In this document: one piece after another, positions 18,401 through 25,476 of the stretch
How positions within the stretch are numbered: position 1 is the first letter of the stretch
Layout of the letters: each line of letters opens with the position of its first letter
Source of the DNA: Chitinophagaceae bacterium BSSC1
GTDB taxonomy: Bacteria; Bacteroidota; Bacteroidia; Chitinophagales; Chitinophagaceae
DNA: 64,000 bases
Assembly (NCBI GenBank): GCA_002256435.1
Contig: NKJC01000003.1
Coordinates: 248,001 to 312,000 of the forward strand
Direction of reading: 5' to 3'
The notes under the pieces: model-generated
Database searches by the model: none
The model's input: the letters and a program-made list of their open reading frames with translations, nothing else
What the model was told of the DNA's origin: nothing
Position numbers and translations under genes: made by a program

Positions 18401-19108
18401 GTTTTGTTCAGGTCCTGCTTTCTTGGGCGTTTCTTTGTTTAAATGATTGATTTCATATCGCTCTTCTTCAGACAGAACAACACCCGTTCCATAAACCAAA
18501 TTAAATCCGTTCTCTTTTAGTTGATAGCGGTTATCTGAACAAGCTGCAGCGTTTAAATAAAATCCAGATTCTGGGTCTACATTCATTTCTCCATCCCTAC
18601 TAAATTTCTTTCCATTAGCTCCACCATAAGCAGCAACTATTTGTAATCCTGCCGGTACTTGATCAAACTGGGTACGAACCACCAAACCTTCTCCTTCTCC
18701 TAGTGCCCAAATATGCAATTCCATTTTACCTTTACCCAACAGCGAATCCTGAATTTGATAGATCATGGAACCGGGTCTGTAAATGGCTTTGATTTTTTGA
18801 GCCTGAATGATCCATTTGGATTTTCCGTTCAAGACCAGTCCAAATTTCAGGTTTCCTCCCATGCCAGGCATGTACATGGCAAATTCTGGAAGGTCTCCTG
18901 CTTCAACTCTAAAAGCAGTATTGGTACCATAAAGGGCCCTTGTAAAACGTTTATTCCCATTCTGAATAACTATATCATTGCCTTCAGGATGGTACCTAAT
19001 TTCTCTGGGTTTATCATGCCAAAATTGCATGGGCTCCTGAGCTTTTAACTCCGACGCACCATTTAACAGCACTAAGCAACTTATTGATGAAATTATTTTG
19101 TGTAACAT
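15422..19108 (-). CDS. Large secreted DUF4450-like six-hairpin glycosidase-like protein
   Basis: A 1228-residue exported protein from the ATG at 19108 (MLHKIISS; signal peptide ends near LKAQE). The N-terminal part (about 25-300) matches what I know of DUF4450 proteins of Bacteroidota polysaccharide loci: PEGNDIVIQNGNKRFTRALYG and FAMYMPGMGG. Residues about 300-720 form a helical (alpha/alpha)6-like region (GSIGWRMRLNGWRGPYVGDVLGWHDRA, MDGDGLYDSYAAIWASDALQYSGGG). The C-terminal 450 residues look like several beta-sandwich modules. No catalytic residue can be assigned. It is 24 bases after GH106, in a pectin context, so activity on RG-I side chains or ends is the working idea. The last three codons overlap the tandem repeat. 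Confidence 0.7.
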   Translation of the reverse strand: MLHKIISSISCLVLLNGASELKAQEPMQFWHDKPREIRYHPEGNDIVIQNGNKRFTRALYGTNTAFRVEAGDLPEFAMYMPGMGGNLKFGLVLNGKSKWIIQAQKIKAIYRPGSMIYQIQDSLLGKGKMELHIWALGEGEGLVVRTQFDQVPAGLQIVAAYGGANGKKFSRDGEMNVDPESGFYLNAAACSDNRYQLKENGFNLVYGTGVVLSEEERYEINHLNKETPKKAGPEQNINGLFPANALVQIADATQQENPLQLLASKPSKTPLVLASWLVTSAQANLLCLYQPKSISIPNQQALELAATKAETARLALANRIKIQTPDPYLNTLGGVLAIAADAIWESPSYLHGSIGWRMRLNGWRGPYVGDVLGWHDRARLHFSSYALSQMTQPLTGPIEADTVLHLARQKERLGNAVFSSGYISRNPNGDFKAHHYDMNLVYIDALLRHLQWTGDTAYARASWPLLQRHLDWEKRNFDMDGDGLYDSYAAIWASDALQYSGGGVAHSSAYNYWANVMAAKIAKILKQDGRIYEQEAAKILKAMNEKLWLSKKGWYAEFKDLLGNQLLHEAAALWTVYHSVDSEVPDPFQAYQSSKFIDNQIPHIPVRAKQLENGLYTVSTSNWMPYIWSLNVVAMAEVLHTALAQWQTGERENAFQLWKSALIESMYLGNSAGNLVQVSFYDAIRGETYRDFADPVAMTARSLVEGLYGITPKALDHQLLIRPGFPKQWDKASIVLPDIDFSFTRKGLIDQYLIQNKFAAKMDLLLKLPAEAAEIVSVLVNGKPSVWVNDASAVGRPMIEIKAAYAKSYTITIQWKKQASLPVIPEQKTATGNPWTFSIANATIKTIKDPQSVLENSKHDGKSIQGTIAAMPGMHSIFLQLQSGTFTWWQPIDLKVEAPISIIAVGQEQRNQVAYQISNNGLTAVDAKVWVNGKSTPMHLPAHATSETKLIPASELVPGSNQILVQWNGQQVAQQILNWNMEQPLKGRLETVNLSPYFNSKVNQIFRNQYLSPRPTVPTLQLPTQGIGEWTYPLRTANISDSGFRKKLEATGTIQLQQGIQFSSPSDTLKNNILFTSQWDNYPHKKQIPLQGSASHAYLLMAGSTNPMQSRMVNGVVRIRYTDGSSDSLELKNPENWWPIDQDYLDDGYAFQTNAPKPIRIHLKTGKVVSVYDQSIKPFNGKPISGGAATVLDLPLNNQKTLQSIELETIANDVVIGLMAISLVRSEK

Positions 19109-19132
19109 GTACAAACTTTTTATCAGCAGCAA

Positions 19133-22021
19133 TTAGGGTTTTAATGGATTCAATAATTGAATGGGAATCAGTTGAACCGTTCCACTCAAACCAGATGCTT
19201 TGGGTAACCAATTACTTGCATCAAATAATCCGTTGGCATTTCTATTTTGCGCCAGTCTAGCTGGATAATTGGTATTGTTGAATTTCTTCCAAACTACTTT
19301 TCTTTTCTCCAAATCAATGATCCTATTGGCCATGCTATTAGCTACTTGTATCTCTAATTTGTTTTCAGCATTCAAAACTGATGCGTCTATTTTCAATTGA
19401 AATACGGGGCCAATTAAACTGGCTAGTTTTACACCATTCAAAATAATATCCGCTGATTCTTTCACCTGACCCAAAGACAATACATATTGTTTGGCATTTC
19501 CAGTTGGTTTCTTGAAGCTAGTAGTATAGGCTGCCGTACCAGAAAAATATTGGTAACTAGTATCAATACTGGTCCAGTCTTGCAGGGTAGTTAGTTGTTT
19601 TGGCGCAGGAAGTACTGGACCACCTTTTAAAAATTTTAGGGTCCAAGAACCATTTAATTCAACTGGATTACCTGCGGTTTGATAATAGGGATAAGCAGTT
19701 ACAGTAACTGTTTCTTTAGCAGTTTGCAATAAGATGCTTTCATCTTTTGACAATTGCAGATAGATTTCCCAATCACCACTAGCAGACTTACGAACACTGG
19801 CTTTGCCAAGCGCATCATTCATGGGATTAAAACAAATACTATTCTGCAAATTGCTATTCACAGGATACCATCCTTCCAAATTTTTTCCAGAACGATTAGC
19901 AATAAAATACAATTGACCTGATCCACGTTTTGCTCTAACAAATTCTAAACCTTGATGTACCATGGACTCTTTTCTAATAGCTGCTAATGCTAACATAGCT
20001 ATTAGGTTGTCACTCATGTAAAAGACACCTTTTCCAAGAACCGCTTTTTTAACATCGGGGTTAGAGGTTGCTTCAAAATGGAGCTTGGCCAACATTTGAT
20101 CATAATGTGCTTTATTGGCTGCATAACCACCCAATCCAGGAATGTCTTTAGGTAAGTGTTTCAACGCAACAATGGTGGCGCCATTTTCTGCCAAATCCCA
20201 AACCTTTTTCAAACTTTCTAATTGCATAAAGGCCGTAGCTGGTAAAACAATGGTTTGGTATTTTGAACCAGCAGAAAGAATTTCTTTACCACCTGTTTTT
20301 AATTGCGTTATTTGTCTATCTGAAATATAGTCAAAGGAATAGCCATTTTCTTGCATGGTGGTGCCCGCTATTTCAAATGGGGTTCCATTGAATTCGGGTT
20401 TCATACCATCAAAATGCCATAGATAGTCCCTACCCGCTAATTGATACTTATCATAAATAGGAAAATACAGGAGAATATCATTATCCGGTTTGCTGTCTTG
20501 CAACAAAGACTGGGTTCTTGCCACATAATGGTTTAGGGCTGGAAACTGCTGCCAGAAAGGGTTTGCTTGTGTAAATTCTACAGCAGCATAAAACAAATAA
20601 CCAGGCCAGGTATCGGAAGGAGGTGAGTAACTGGTACCATGATAAACAATATGATTTACTCCCCCAATAAAATAAGTATCCAATGCTTTTTTAACGTCAG
20701 ACAATGTAGAAACAAAATGTTCGTTTAACCATGTAGCACTTTCCGCAGAAGTTAATTTCTTACCCATTACATGAGAAGTGGAAGATGCAAATTTAATCCG
20801 CAATAATTCCGTGCCTTCAATTTCGGGAATATCTACAACGCCATACAAATCCAATGTATTAGCTGGTGATCCATGCGATTGGTTTCTAACAATTTTCTTT
20901 TTGCCTGCAGCCCATTTTTTCCACTCTCCTGTAAATTGTTCCAAGATTAATTCATCAATGGTCATCCTATAATCACAGAGTACACGCAGGTCTCTTTCTG
21001 TTTTGTCTTTTTTGGTCAATGCAATCAGTTCTTGCGCCAAATCATAGCCCCTTCTATTTTTAAATTCTTCTAAGAAATGAGGTGTGTAATTAGACTGACC
21101 TCGTGCATCATCAACTTCATAACTATCATTAAAGAAGCCACGCAAATTACTCAAATCATGACCCTTAAAAGCTTCGTCAAACTTAGAAAGATAATTGTCT
21201 AATGCGGTTTTAGAAAAGTGGTCTATCACGTTTCCTTCTCCACCGGGAGCGGCCCTTTCTACTTGCTTTCCGTGTTGGCCCATAAAGAGCCCAATTAGGG
21301 TCCAATTGCCTGGAGGAGCCACCCAGTCTAGGTTTCCGTCCTTGTCTACTTTTGAAGTCAGGTCCAAACTTCCGCCAGCATCGGCGTAAGCCATTAAGCG
21401 TTGTAAGGGAAGCCAAATTTTAAACCGCACCTGGTCTAAAGACAAAGCCTGCATATTGGTATTGGCAGAAAGCGGTTGTTTGATTTCTGATAGATCACGG
21501 GGTTTGTAATTTTCAGTTCTTACCAAGGGCTCTTGTTGCAATACCACTTTCTCTTTCAATCGCTCCCCAGCTTTTAACTGATAGCGCGTGAATTGCATAT
21601 TCTTACTGGCATCTTCTTCTCCTACCCAAGGACCACCAAATGGCCAACCAGTAGCATTGGCCAAATCAATTCCAAGGTCAAGTCTTTTGGCTTCAGCAAG
21701 TGTATGGTCAAATACGCCCATCCATTGTTTTGACAAAAATGGAATCCATTTTGCATCATTACCTGTTACGCCATAAATGGGTGTGATTTCTAGTCCACCC
21801 AATCCTGCTTTTTGATAATCTTGCATCACGGTAGTCAAGTCTTTATTATTGACTTCACTTCCCAACCACCACCACCTTGTCCATGGTTTATTGGTTTGCG
21901 TAATGGTTGGCCACTTGGTTTGAGCAATAGCTGGTACTGCCAAAACAAGGGTCATGAATACTATCAAAAAGGATTTCCAAAAACGAGTTGGGGCAATAGG
22001 TTGGCAGGCTAAACTTTTCAT
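19133..22021 (-). CDS. Alpha-L-rhamnosidase, GH106
   Basis: Releases alpha-L-rhamnose from pectic rhamnogalacturonan fragments. The N-terminal GH106 signature is plain: PWTRWWWLGSEVN followed by GLGGLEITPIYG and DLANATGWPFGGPW; the C-terminal part holds a GH2-like jelly-roll (YTTSFKKP, ILNGVKL, NKLEIQVANSMANRI). The ATG at 22021 (MKSLACQP) was chosen because it places a signal peptide (RFWKSFLIVFM to AIAQ) at the N-terminus; 962 residues result. An ATG 17 codons upstream is in frame but adds a second hydrophobic stretch. First gene of the minus-strand pectin run, 115 bases after galM. Confidence 0.92.
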   Translation of the reverse strand: MKSLACQPIAPTRFWKSFLIVFMTLVLAVPAIAQTKWPTITQTNKPWTRWWWLGSEVNNKDLTTVMQDYQKAGLGGLEITPIYGVTGNDAKWIPFLSKQWMGVFDHTLAEAKRLDLGIDLANATGWPFGGPWVGEEDASKNMQFTRYQLKAGERLKEKVVLQQEPLVRTENYKPRDLSEIKQPLSANTNMQALSLDQVRFKIWLPLQRLMAYADAGGSLDLTSKVDKDGNLDWVAPPGNWTLIGLFMGQHGKQVERAAPGGEGNVIDHFSKTALDNYLSKFDEAFKGHDLSNLRGFFNDSYEVDDARGQSNYTPHFLEEFKNRRGYDLAQELIALTKKDKTERDLRVLCDYRMTIDELILEQFTGEWKKWAAGKKKIVRNQSHGSPANTLDLYGVVDIPEIEGTELLRIKFASSTSHVMGKKLTSAESATWLNEHFVSTLSDVKKALDTYFIGGVNHIVYHGTSYSPPSDTWPGYLFYAAVEFTQANPFWQQFPALNHYVARTQSLLQDSKPDNDILLYFPIYDKYQLAGRDYLWHFDGMKPEFNGTPFEIAGTTMQENGYSFDYISDRQITQLKTGGKEILSAGSKYQTIVLPATAFMQLESLKKVWDLAENGATIVALKHLPKDIPGLGGYAANKAHYDQMLAKLHFEATSNPDVKKAVLGKGVFYMSDNLIAMLALAAIRKESMVHQGLEFVRAKRGSGQLYFIANRSGKNLEGWYPVNSNLQNSICFNPMNDALGKASVRKSASGDWEIYLQLSKDESILLQTAKETVTVTAYPYYQTAGNPVELNGSWTLKFLKGGPVLPAPKQLTTLQDWTSIDTSYQYFSGTAAYTTSFKKPTGNAKQYVLSLGQVKESADIILNGVKLASLIGPVFQLKIDASVLNAENKLEIQVANSMANRIIDLEKRKVVWKKFNNTNYPARLAQNRNANGLFDASNWLPKASGLSGTVQLIPIQLLNPLKP

Positions 22022-22099
22022 AAGCAAATCAATCGTGTTTAAAACCAAAAAGGCTATCCGAATAAAGTGCAAAAGTTAAAGCCAACTTAGCTGCCATGC

Positions 22100-22117
22100 A
22101 TCCTGTTCAATCCTGTT
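22100..22117. repeat. Direct repeat ATCCTGTT x2, 10-base period, upstream of GH106
   Basis: ATCCTGTT at 22100-22107 and 22110-22117, one helical turn apart, in the 115-base gap between galM stop and the GH106 start. On the coding strand it reads AACAGGATTG-AACAGGATGC and is followed by a TAACTTTTG element (22078-22070) that resembles a -7 box with one extra base. A single ATCCTGTT copy occurs at 37262-37269, upstream of the GH95 gene. Candidate binding site for an activator of the pectin genes. Confidence 0.4.
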
Positions 22118-22136
22118 AGACCAAAGAAAATGGGCT

Positions 22137-23291
22137 TTATTTTACGCTAAACTTATACACCGTTTGGGTACTATAGGTTTTACCAGGCAATAAAACGGTA
22201 CTGGCAAAGCTTTTTTGATTAGGCGCGTCAGGAAAATGTTGGGTTTCTAGACAAAAAGCTGACCTAAAAGCATAGGGTTTTCCTTGTTTACCCACCAGGC
22301 TTCCATCTAAGAAATTACCCCCATAAAACTGGATGCCAGGCTCTAGGGTAAGCACTTCCATTTGAATGCCCGTACTAGGCGCATATACAGTAGCGGCGGT
22401 TTGCAATCCAGGAGCTGCTGTTCTATTCAAGGCAAAATTGTGGTCATAGCCCTTGCCATTGATGATTTGAATGTCTTTTGATCCAAGGCTATCTCCAATA
22501 GCATGTGCTTTGGTAAAATCAAAAGCTGTTCCTTTAACTGCTGCCAAAACACCAGTAGGAATCAGGGTGCTATCTACTGGCGTAAAATGGTCTGCGTTAA
22601 TTTGTAGCAAATGATCATTAATGGTAGCGGCACCAGCACCATTCAAATTAAAATAGGCATGGTTGGTTAAGTTAACCACCGTTGCTTTATCCGTAGTTGC
22701 GGTATAATCTATTTGTAGTGCATTCTCATCTGTTAAAGTATAGACCACTTTAGCGCTTAGATTGCCCGGATATCCCTCCTCTCCATCCTTAGAGACATAT
22801 TGCAATTCTAGGTGTTGCGCATCTATTAGTTTGGCATCCCAAACTTGGTTGTGAAAGCCCTTGGGACCACCATGCAAACTATTGGGTGCATTGTTAATGG
22901 GCAATTGATAGGTCTTGCCTTCTAATTGAAAACTACCTTTGGCAATTCTATTACCATATCTGCCAATCAATGCCCCAAAATAGGCTTCGTTATTGTGTAG
23001 GTAATGATTCAAGCTATCGTATCCCAATACAATATCCGTGGGCTTTCCAGCCTTATCGGGCACCATAAAACTGACAATTCTTCCACCAAAATTGGTGATA
23101 GCAATTTTGAGTCCGTTTTTATTAGACAACTCATATAATTCCACTTGCTTTTCGTCTACTTTCTGGGCATAAGAACCTTTGTTGGGCACTGATACACTAT
23201 CAGTTTTTTCTGTTTTGGAAGCTTCTGGATTTGAGCAACCAACAAGTACAGTAAAGCCAAGTATGGCTAGGGCGGCAAAGCAATGTTTCAT
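22137..23291 (-). CDS. galM: Aldose 1-epimerase (mutarotase), lipoprotein
   Basis: Interconverts alpha- and beta-anomers of galactose (and related aldoses) before phosphorylation. The 384-residue protein carries the GalM core: NSLHGGPKGFHNQVWDA, NLTNHAYFNLNG with the catalytic His, and the Glu in FCLETQHFPDAPN. The N-terminus is a lipoprotein signal with lipobox LVGC (Cys19) followed by a charged linker, so it acts outside the cytoplasm, in the envelope, unlike the cytoplasmic enterobacterial enzyme. It is 10 bases after galK and forms an operon with it. Placement after the pectin genes fits handling of galactose from galactan side chains. Confidence 0.92.
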   Translation of the reverse strand: MKHCFAALAILGFTVLVGCSNPEASKTEKTDSVSVPNKGSYAQKVDEKQVELYELSNKNGLKIAITNFGGRIVSFMVPDKAGKPTDIVLGYDSLNHYLHNNEAYFGALIGRYGNRIAKGSFQLEGKTYQLPINNAPNSLHGGPKGFHNQVWDAKLIDAQHLELQYVSKDGEEGYPGNLSAKVVYTLTDENALQIDYTATTDKATVVNLTNHAYFNLNGAGAATINDHLLQINADHFTPVDSTLIPTGVLAAVKGTAFDFTKAHAIGDSLGSKDIQIINGKGYDHNFALNRTAAPGLQTAATVYAPSTGIQMEVLTLEPGIQFYGGNFLDGSLVGKQGKPYAFRSAFCLETQHFPDAPNQKSFASTVLLPGKTYSTQTVYKFSVK

Positions 23292-23300
23292 ATAAATGGT

Positions 23301-24470
23301 TTAGTTATTGATTAAACTGGTGCCATCACCAATGGCTACAATATACGATTTCAAATCCTGCTGAAACCTGTTTTTAAATGCAGCAGCAGCCCCCGCAATA
23401 AAATTGTCTACTTCCGCATCCCTGACCAAATTAATGGTACAGCCGCCAAATCCACCACCCATCATTCTAGCGCCAATAACAGCCGATTGGGTTTTGGCGT
23501 AGTCTGCCAGAAAATCCAATTCACTACAACTCACTTCATATTCCTGACTCAAGCCCTTATGTGTTTCAAACATTTTCAAACCAAATGCAGCAATATCTCC
23601 TGCCACCAAATCCTGACAACCTGCTTGTAATCTGGCAATCTCTGCTACAATGAATTTACAGCGTTGATACACTTTAATATCGCCACCGGCTAATATGCTT
23701 TCAACCATGTCCATACTGGCGTCACGCAGGCTTTTCACTTCTGGATAAAGCTTGGCAATGGCTGCCACACCAGCTTCACATTCCAATCTTCTGGTATTAT
23801 ATTCTGTAGATGCCAAACTATGTTTCACACAGGTATCCAATAAGACAATTTGAAAACCGTCTTGGTGAAAAGGCATATAATGATATTCCAGAGAACGACA
23901 GTCTAATTGAATCACGGAATCCTTCTTTCCAAACATGCTGGCAAACATATCCATGATGCCACATTGTAAACCTACAAATTCGTTTTCTGCTTTTTGCGCC
24001 AAACGCACCATGTCTAATTTAGAAATACCCAATTCAAATAATTCATTCAGTGCAAAAATGGTAGCACACTCAACTGCCGCAGAAGAAGAAAGACCTGCAC
24101 CCAAGGGTACATCCCCTGCTACCACTGCATTAAAGCCACCAATGCTATATCCCTTTTTTTTGAGTTGATCCGCAATCCCCAACAAATAATTAGGCCATTG
24201 CATGTCCGATGGTTTCAAGCTTTCAAGACTGGCTTCTATAGACTGGTCTAAGTCTGCTGCAGTTAAACAAATAGTTTGATCAGCTCTTTTGCCTATGGCG
24301 ATATAGATAGCTTTATCAATGGCTGCGGGTAAAACAAATCCAAGATTGTAATCAGTATGTTCTCCAATTAAGTTGATTCTTCCAGGAGACTTTACCATGA
24401 GTTGGTGCTGGCCAAATTGTTTGGCATACTGTGTTTGCACCAAATGGGCGCAGTTGTTTTTTTCAGACAT
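23301..24470 (-). CDS. galK: Galactokinase
   Basis: Phosphorylates alpha-D-galactose to galactose 1-phosphate in the cytoplasm, first committed step of the Leloir pathway; a GHMP kinase of 389 residues. Seen: galactokinase signature GRINLIGEHTDYN (30-42), ATP loop PLGAGLSSSAAVE and the C-terminal GARMMGGGFGGC. First gene of galK-galM. Its 5' leader holds a strong terminator-like hairpin (24497-24528), and the upstream spacer is shared with the divergent araR gene. galT and galE are not in the window. Confidence 0.96.
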   Translation of the reverse strand: MSEKNNCAHLVQTQYAKQFGQHQLMVKSPGRINLIGEHTDYNLGFVLPAAIDKAIYIAIGKRADQTICLTAADLDQSIEASLESLKPSDMQWPNYLLGIADQLKKKGYSIGGFNAVVAGDVPLGAGLSSSAAVECATIFALNELFELGISKLDMVRLAQKAENEFVGLQCGIMDMFASMFGKKDSVIQLDCRSLEYHYMPFHQDGFQIVLLDTCVKHSLASTEYNTRRLECEAGVAAIAKLYPEVKSLRDASMDMVESILAGGDIKVYQRCKFIVAEIARLQAGCQDLVAGDIAAFGLKMFETHKGLSQEYEVSCSELDFLADYAKTQSAVIGARMMGGGFGGCTINLVRDAEVDNFIAGAAAAFKNRFQQDLKSYIVAIGDGTSLINN

Positions 24471-24496
24471 ACAAGCAATTTATGTAAACTTCTAAA

Positions 24497-24528
24497 AAAT
24501 TGAGCCGAGGCACGCCTCAGCTCAATTT
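24497..24528 (-). promoter_or_regulatory. Terminator-like hairpin in the galK leader
   Basis: AAATTGAGC and GCTCAATTT (9-base arms) enclose one mismatch and a further GAGGC/GCCTC stem with a 2-4 base loop. On the minus strand the stem is followed by a run of six T, the form of an intrinsic terminator, and it lies 27 bases before the galK ATG, after the only plausible galK promoter (TAGATTTG, 24589-24582). Since no minus-strand gene precedes it, transcription attenuation or protection of the galK message is more likely than simple termination. Confidence 0.5.
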
Positions 24529-24606
24529 CTGAATCTGCTAATCTTACTTACTCACTCAAAATATTATGTAAAACAGCAGTACAAATCTAGGGGATTTTAA
24601 TATTAA

Positions 24607-24621
24607 ATGTACTTTTTACAC
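24607..24621. promoter_or_regulatory. Candidate AraR operator upstream of araR/galK
   Basis: On the minus strand GTGTAAAAAGTACAT agrees at 12 of 15 positions with the dyad consensus GTGTnAAnTTnACAC drawn from the araB site. The surrounding AATAAGTGT is also identical to the sequence before araB. It lies between galK and araR, so it could serve autoregulation of araR and possibly galK. Comparison within this window only. Confidence 0.35.
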
Positions 24622-24701
24622 TTATTTTTTAACTTTTTTACAAATTCGTGGCAAAAAAGCGCCAAAATTCATTTCATCTGGCTAAATTGGTTTCCATTGC
24701 T

Positions 24702-25406
24702 ATGCCAAAGTATCAAAAACAAACCCGCTTTCTAGTTGCCGTAGACTGTATCATTTTCGGTTTTGACGGCACTGAATTAAAATTACTCCTAGTCCAGAGA
24801 GGGCTAGAGCCTGAAAAAGGTAAATGGAGTCTGATTGGAAGTTTTATCCGAGAAGAAGAGGATTTTGAAAAAGGTGCCAACCGGATTCTAAACGATATGA
24901 CTGGATTGGAAGGCGTATACCTAGAACAATTACACGCATTTGGAAAACCAGACAGGGACCCTATTGAAAGAACCATCTCCGTAGCTTATTTTGCCCTTAT
25001 TGATATTCATCAATATGAACGGCAGCTTAACGATGATTTTCACGCAGAGTGGTTTCCCATCAAATCCGCTCCCAGACTCATTTTTGACCACGAACAAATG
25101 GTAGAAATGGCCAAGAAAAGACTGCGTTATAAAGCAGCATTCCACCCCATTTTATTTGAGCTATTACCGGAAAAATTTACAGTACCCCAATTACAAAATT
25201 TGTACGAGGGAATCTTTGATACGGTTTTTGACAAAAGGAATTTTAGCCGAAAAATTCAATCAACCAAACTACTGATCAAACAAAAAGACAAGGACAAAGA
25301 GAATAGCAAAAAAGGGGCCTATTACTATAAACTAGACAAGCGTAGGTATGCAGCCAATTTTCACGCATTTCTCAATTTTATTCCCAACCCAGATAATATC
25401 AAATAA
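24702..25406 (+). CDS. araR: Arabinose-responsive Nudix-type transcriptional regulator AraR
   Basis: Predicted repressor or activator of L-arabinose genes in the NrtR-like family: N-terminal Nudix domain (about 5-150) that senses the sugar and a C-terminal winged helix (about 165-234, FTVPQLQNLYEGIFDTVFDKRNFSRKI) that binds DNA. The Nudix box (46-69) keeps G and the GL end but has Ile for the first catalytic Glu after Arg and Asp-Met for the Glu pair, so hydrolase activity is unlikely, as expected for a sensor. The ATG at 24702 gives 234 residues; a GTG 18 codons earlier is less likely. It is directly upstream of araBDA and the symporter, as for the characterised AraR of Bacteroides thetaiotaomicron. 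Confidence 0.88.
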   Translation: MPKYQKQTRFLVAVDCIIFGFDGTELKLLLVQRGLEPEKGKWSLIGSFIREEEDFEKGANRILNDMTGLEGVYLEQLHAFGKPDRDPIERTISVAYFALIDIHQYERQLNDDFHAEWFPIKSAPRLIFDHEQMVEMAKKRLRYKAAFHPILFELLPEKFTVPQLQNLYEGIFDTVFDKRNFSRKIQSTKLLIKQKDKDKENSKKGAYYYKLDKRRYAANFHAFLNFIPNPDNIK

Positions 25407-25440
25407 GCCAGCAATAAAATTTGCTTTTATGCATTAATAA

Positions 25441-25455
25441 GTGTTAATTTGACAC
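25441..25455. promoter_or_regulatory. Candidate AraR operator upstream of araB
   Basis: GTGTTAATTTGACAC is a 15-base near-perfect palindrome (one mismatched pair) 22 bases before the araB ATG, in the 70-base gap after araR. Related dyads occur before araR (24607-24621) and the GH51 gene (15296-15310). It overlaps a TTAATTTG sequence resembling a -7 element, so a bound repressor would block araBDA transcription. Confidence 0.55.
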
Positions 25456-25476
25456 GAATACAAAATCGATTGATTC

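Noticed and set aside
21210..21416. Basic minus-strand frame within GH106
   Set aside because: Out of frame with an intact, well conserved gene on the same strand; Arg-rich composition is typical of a shadow frame.
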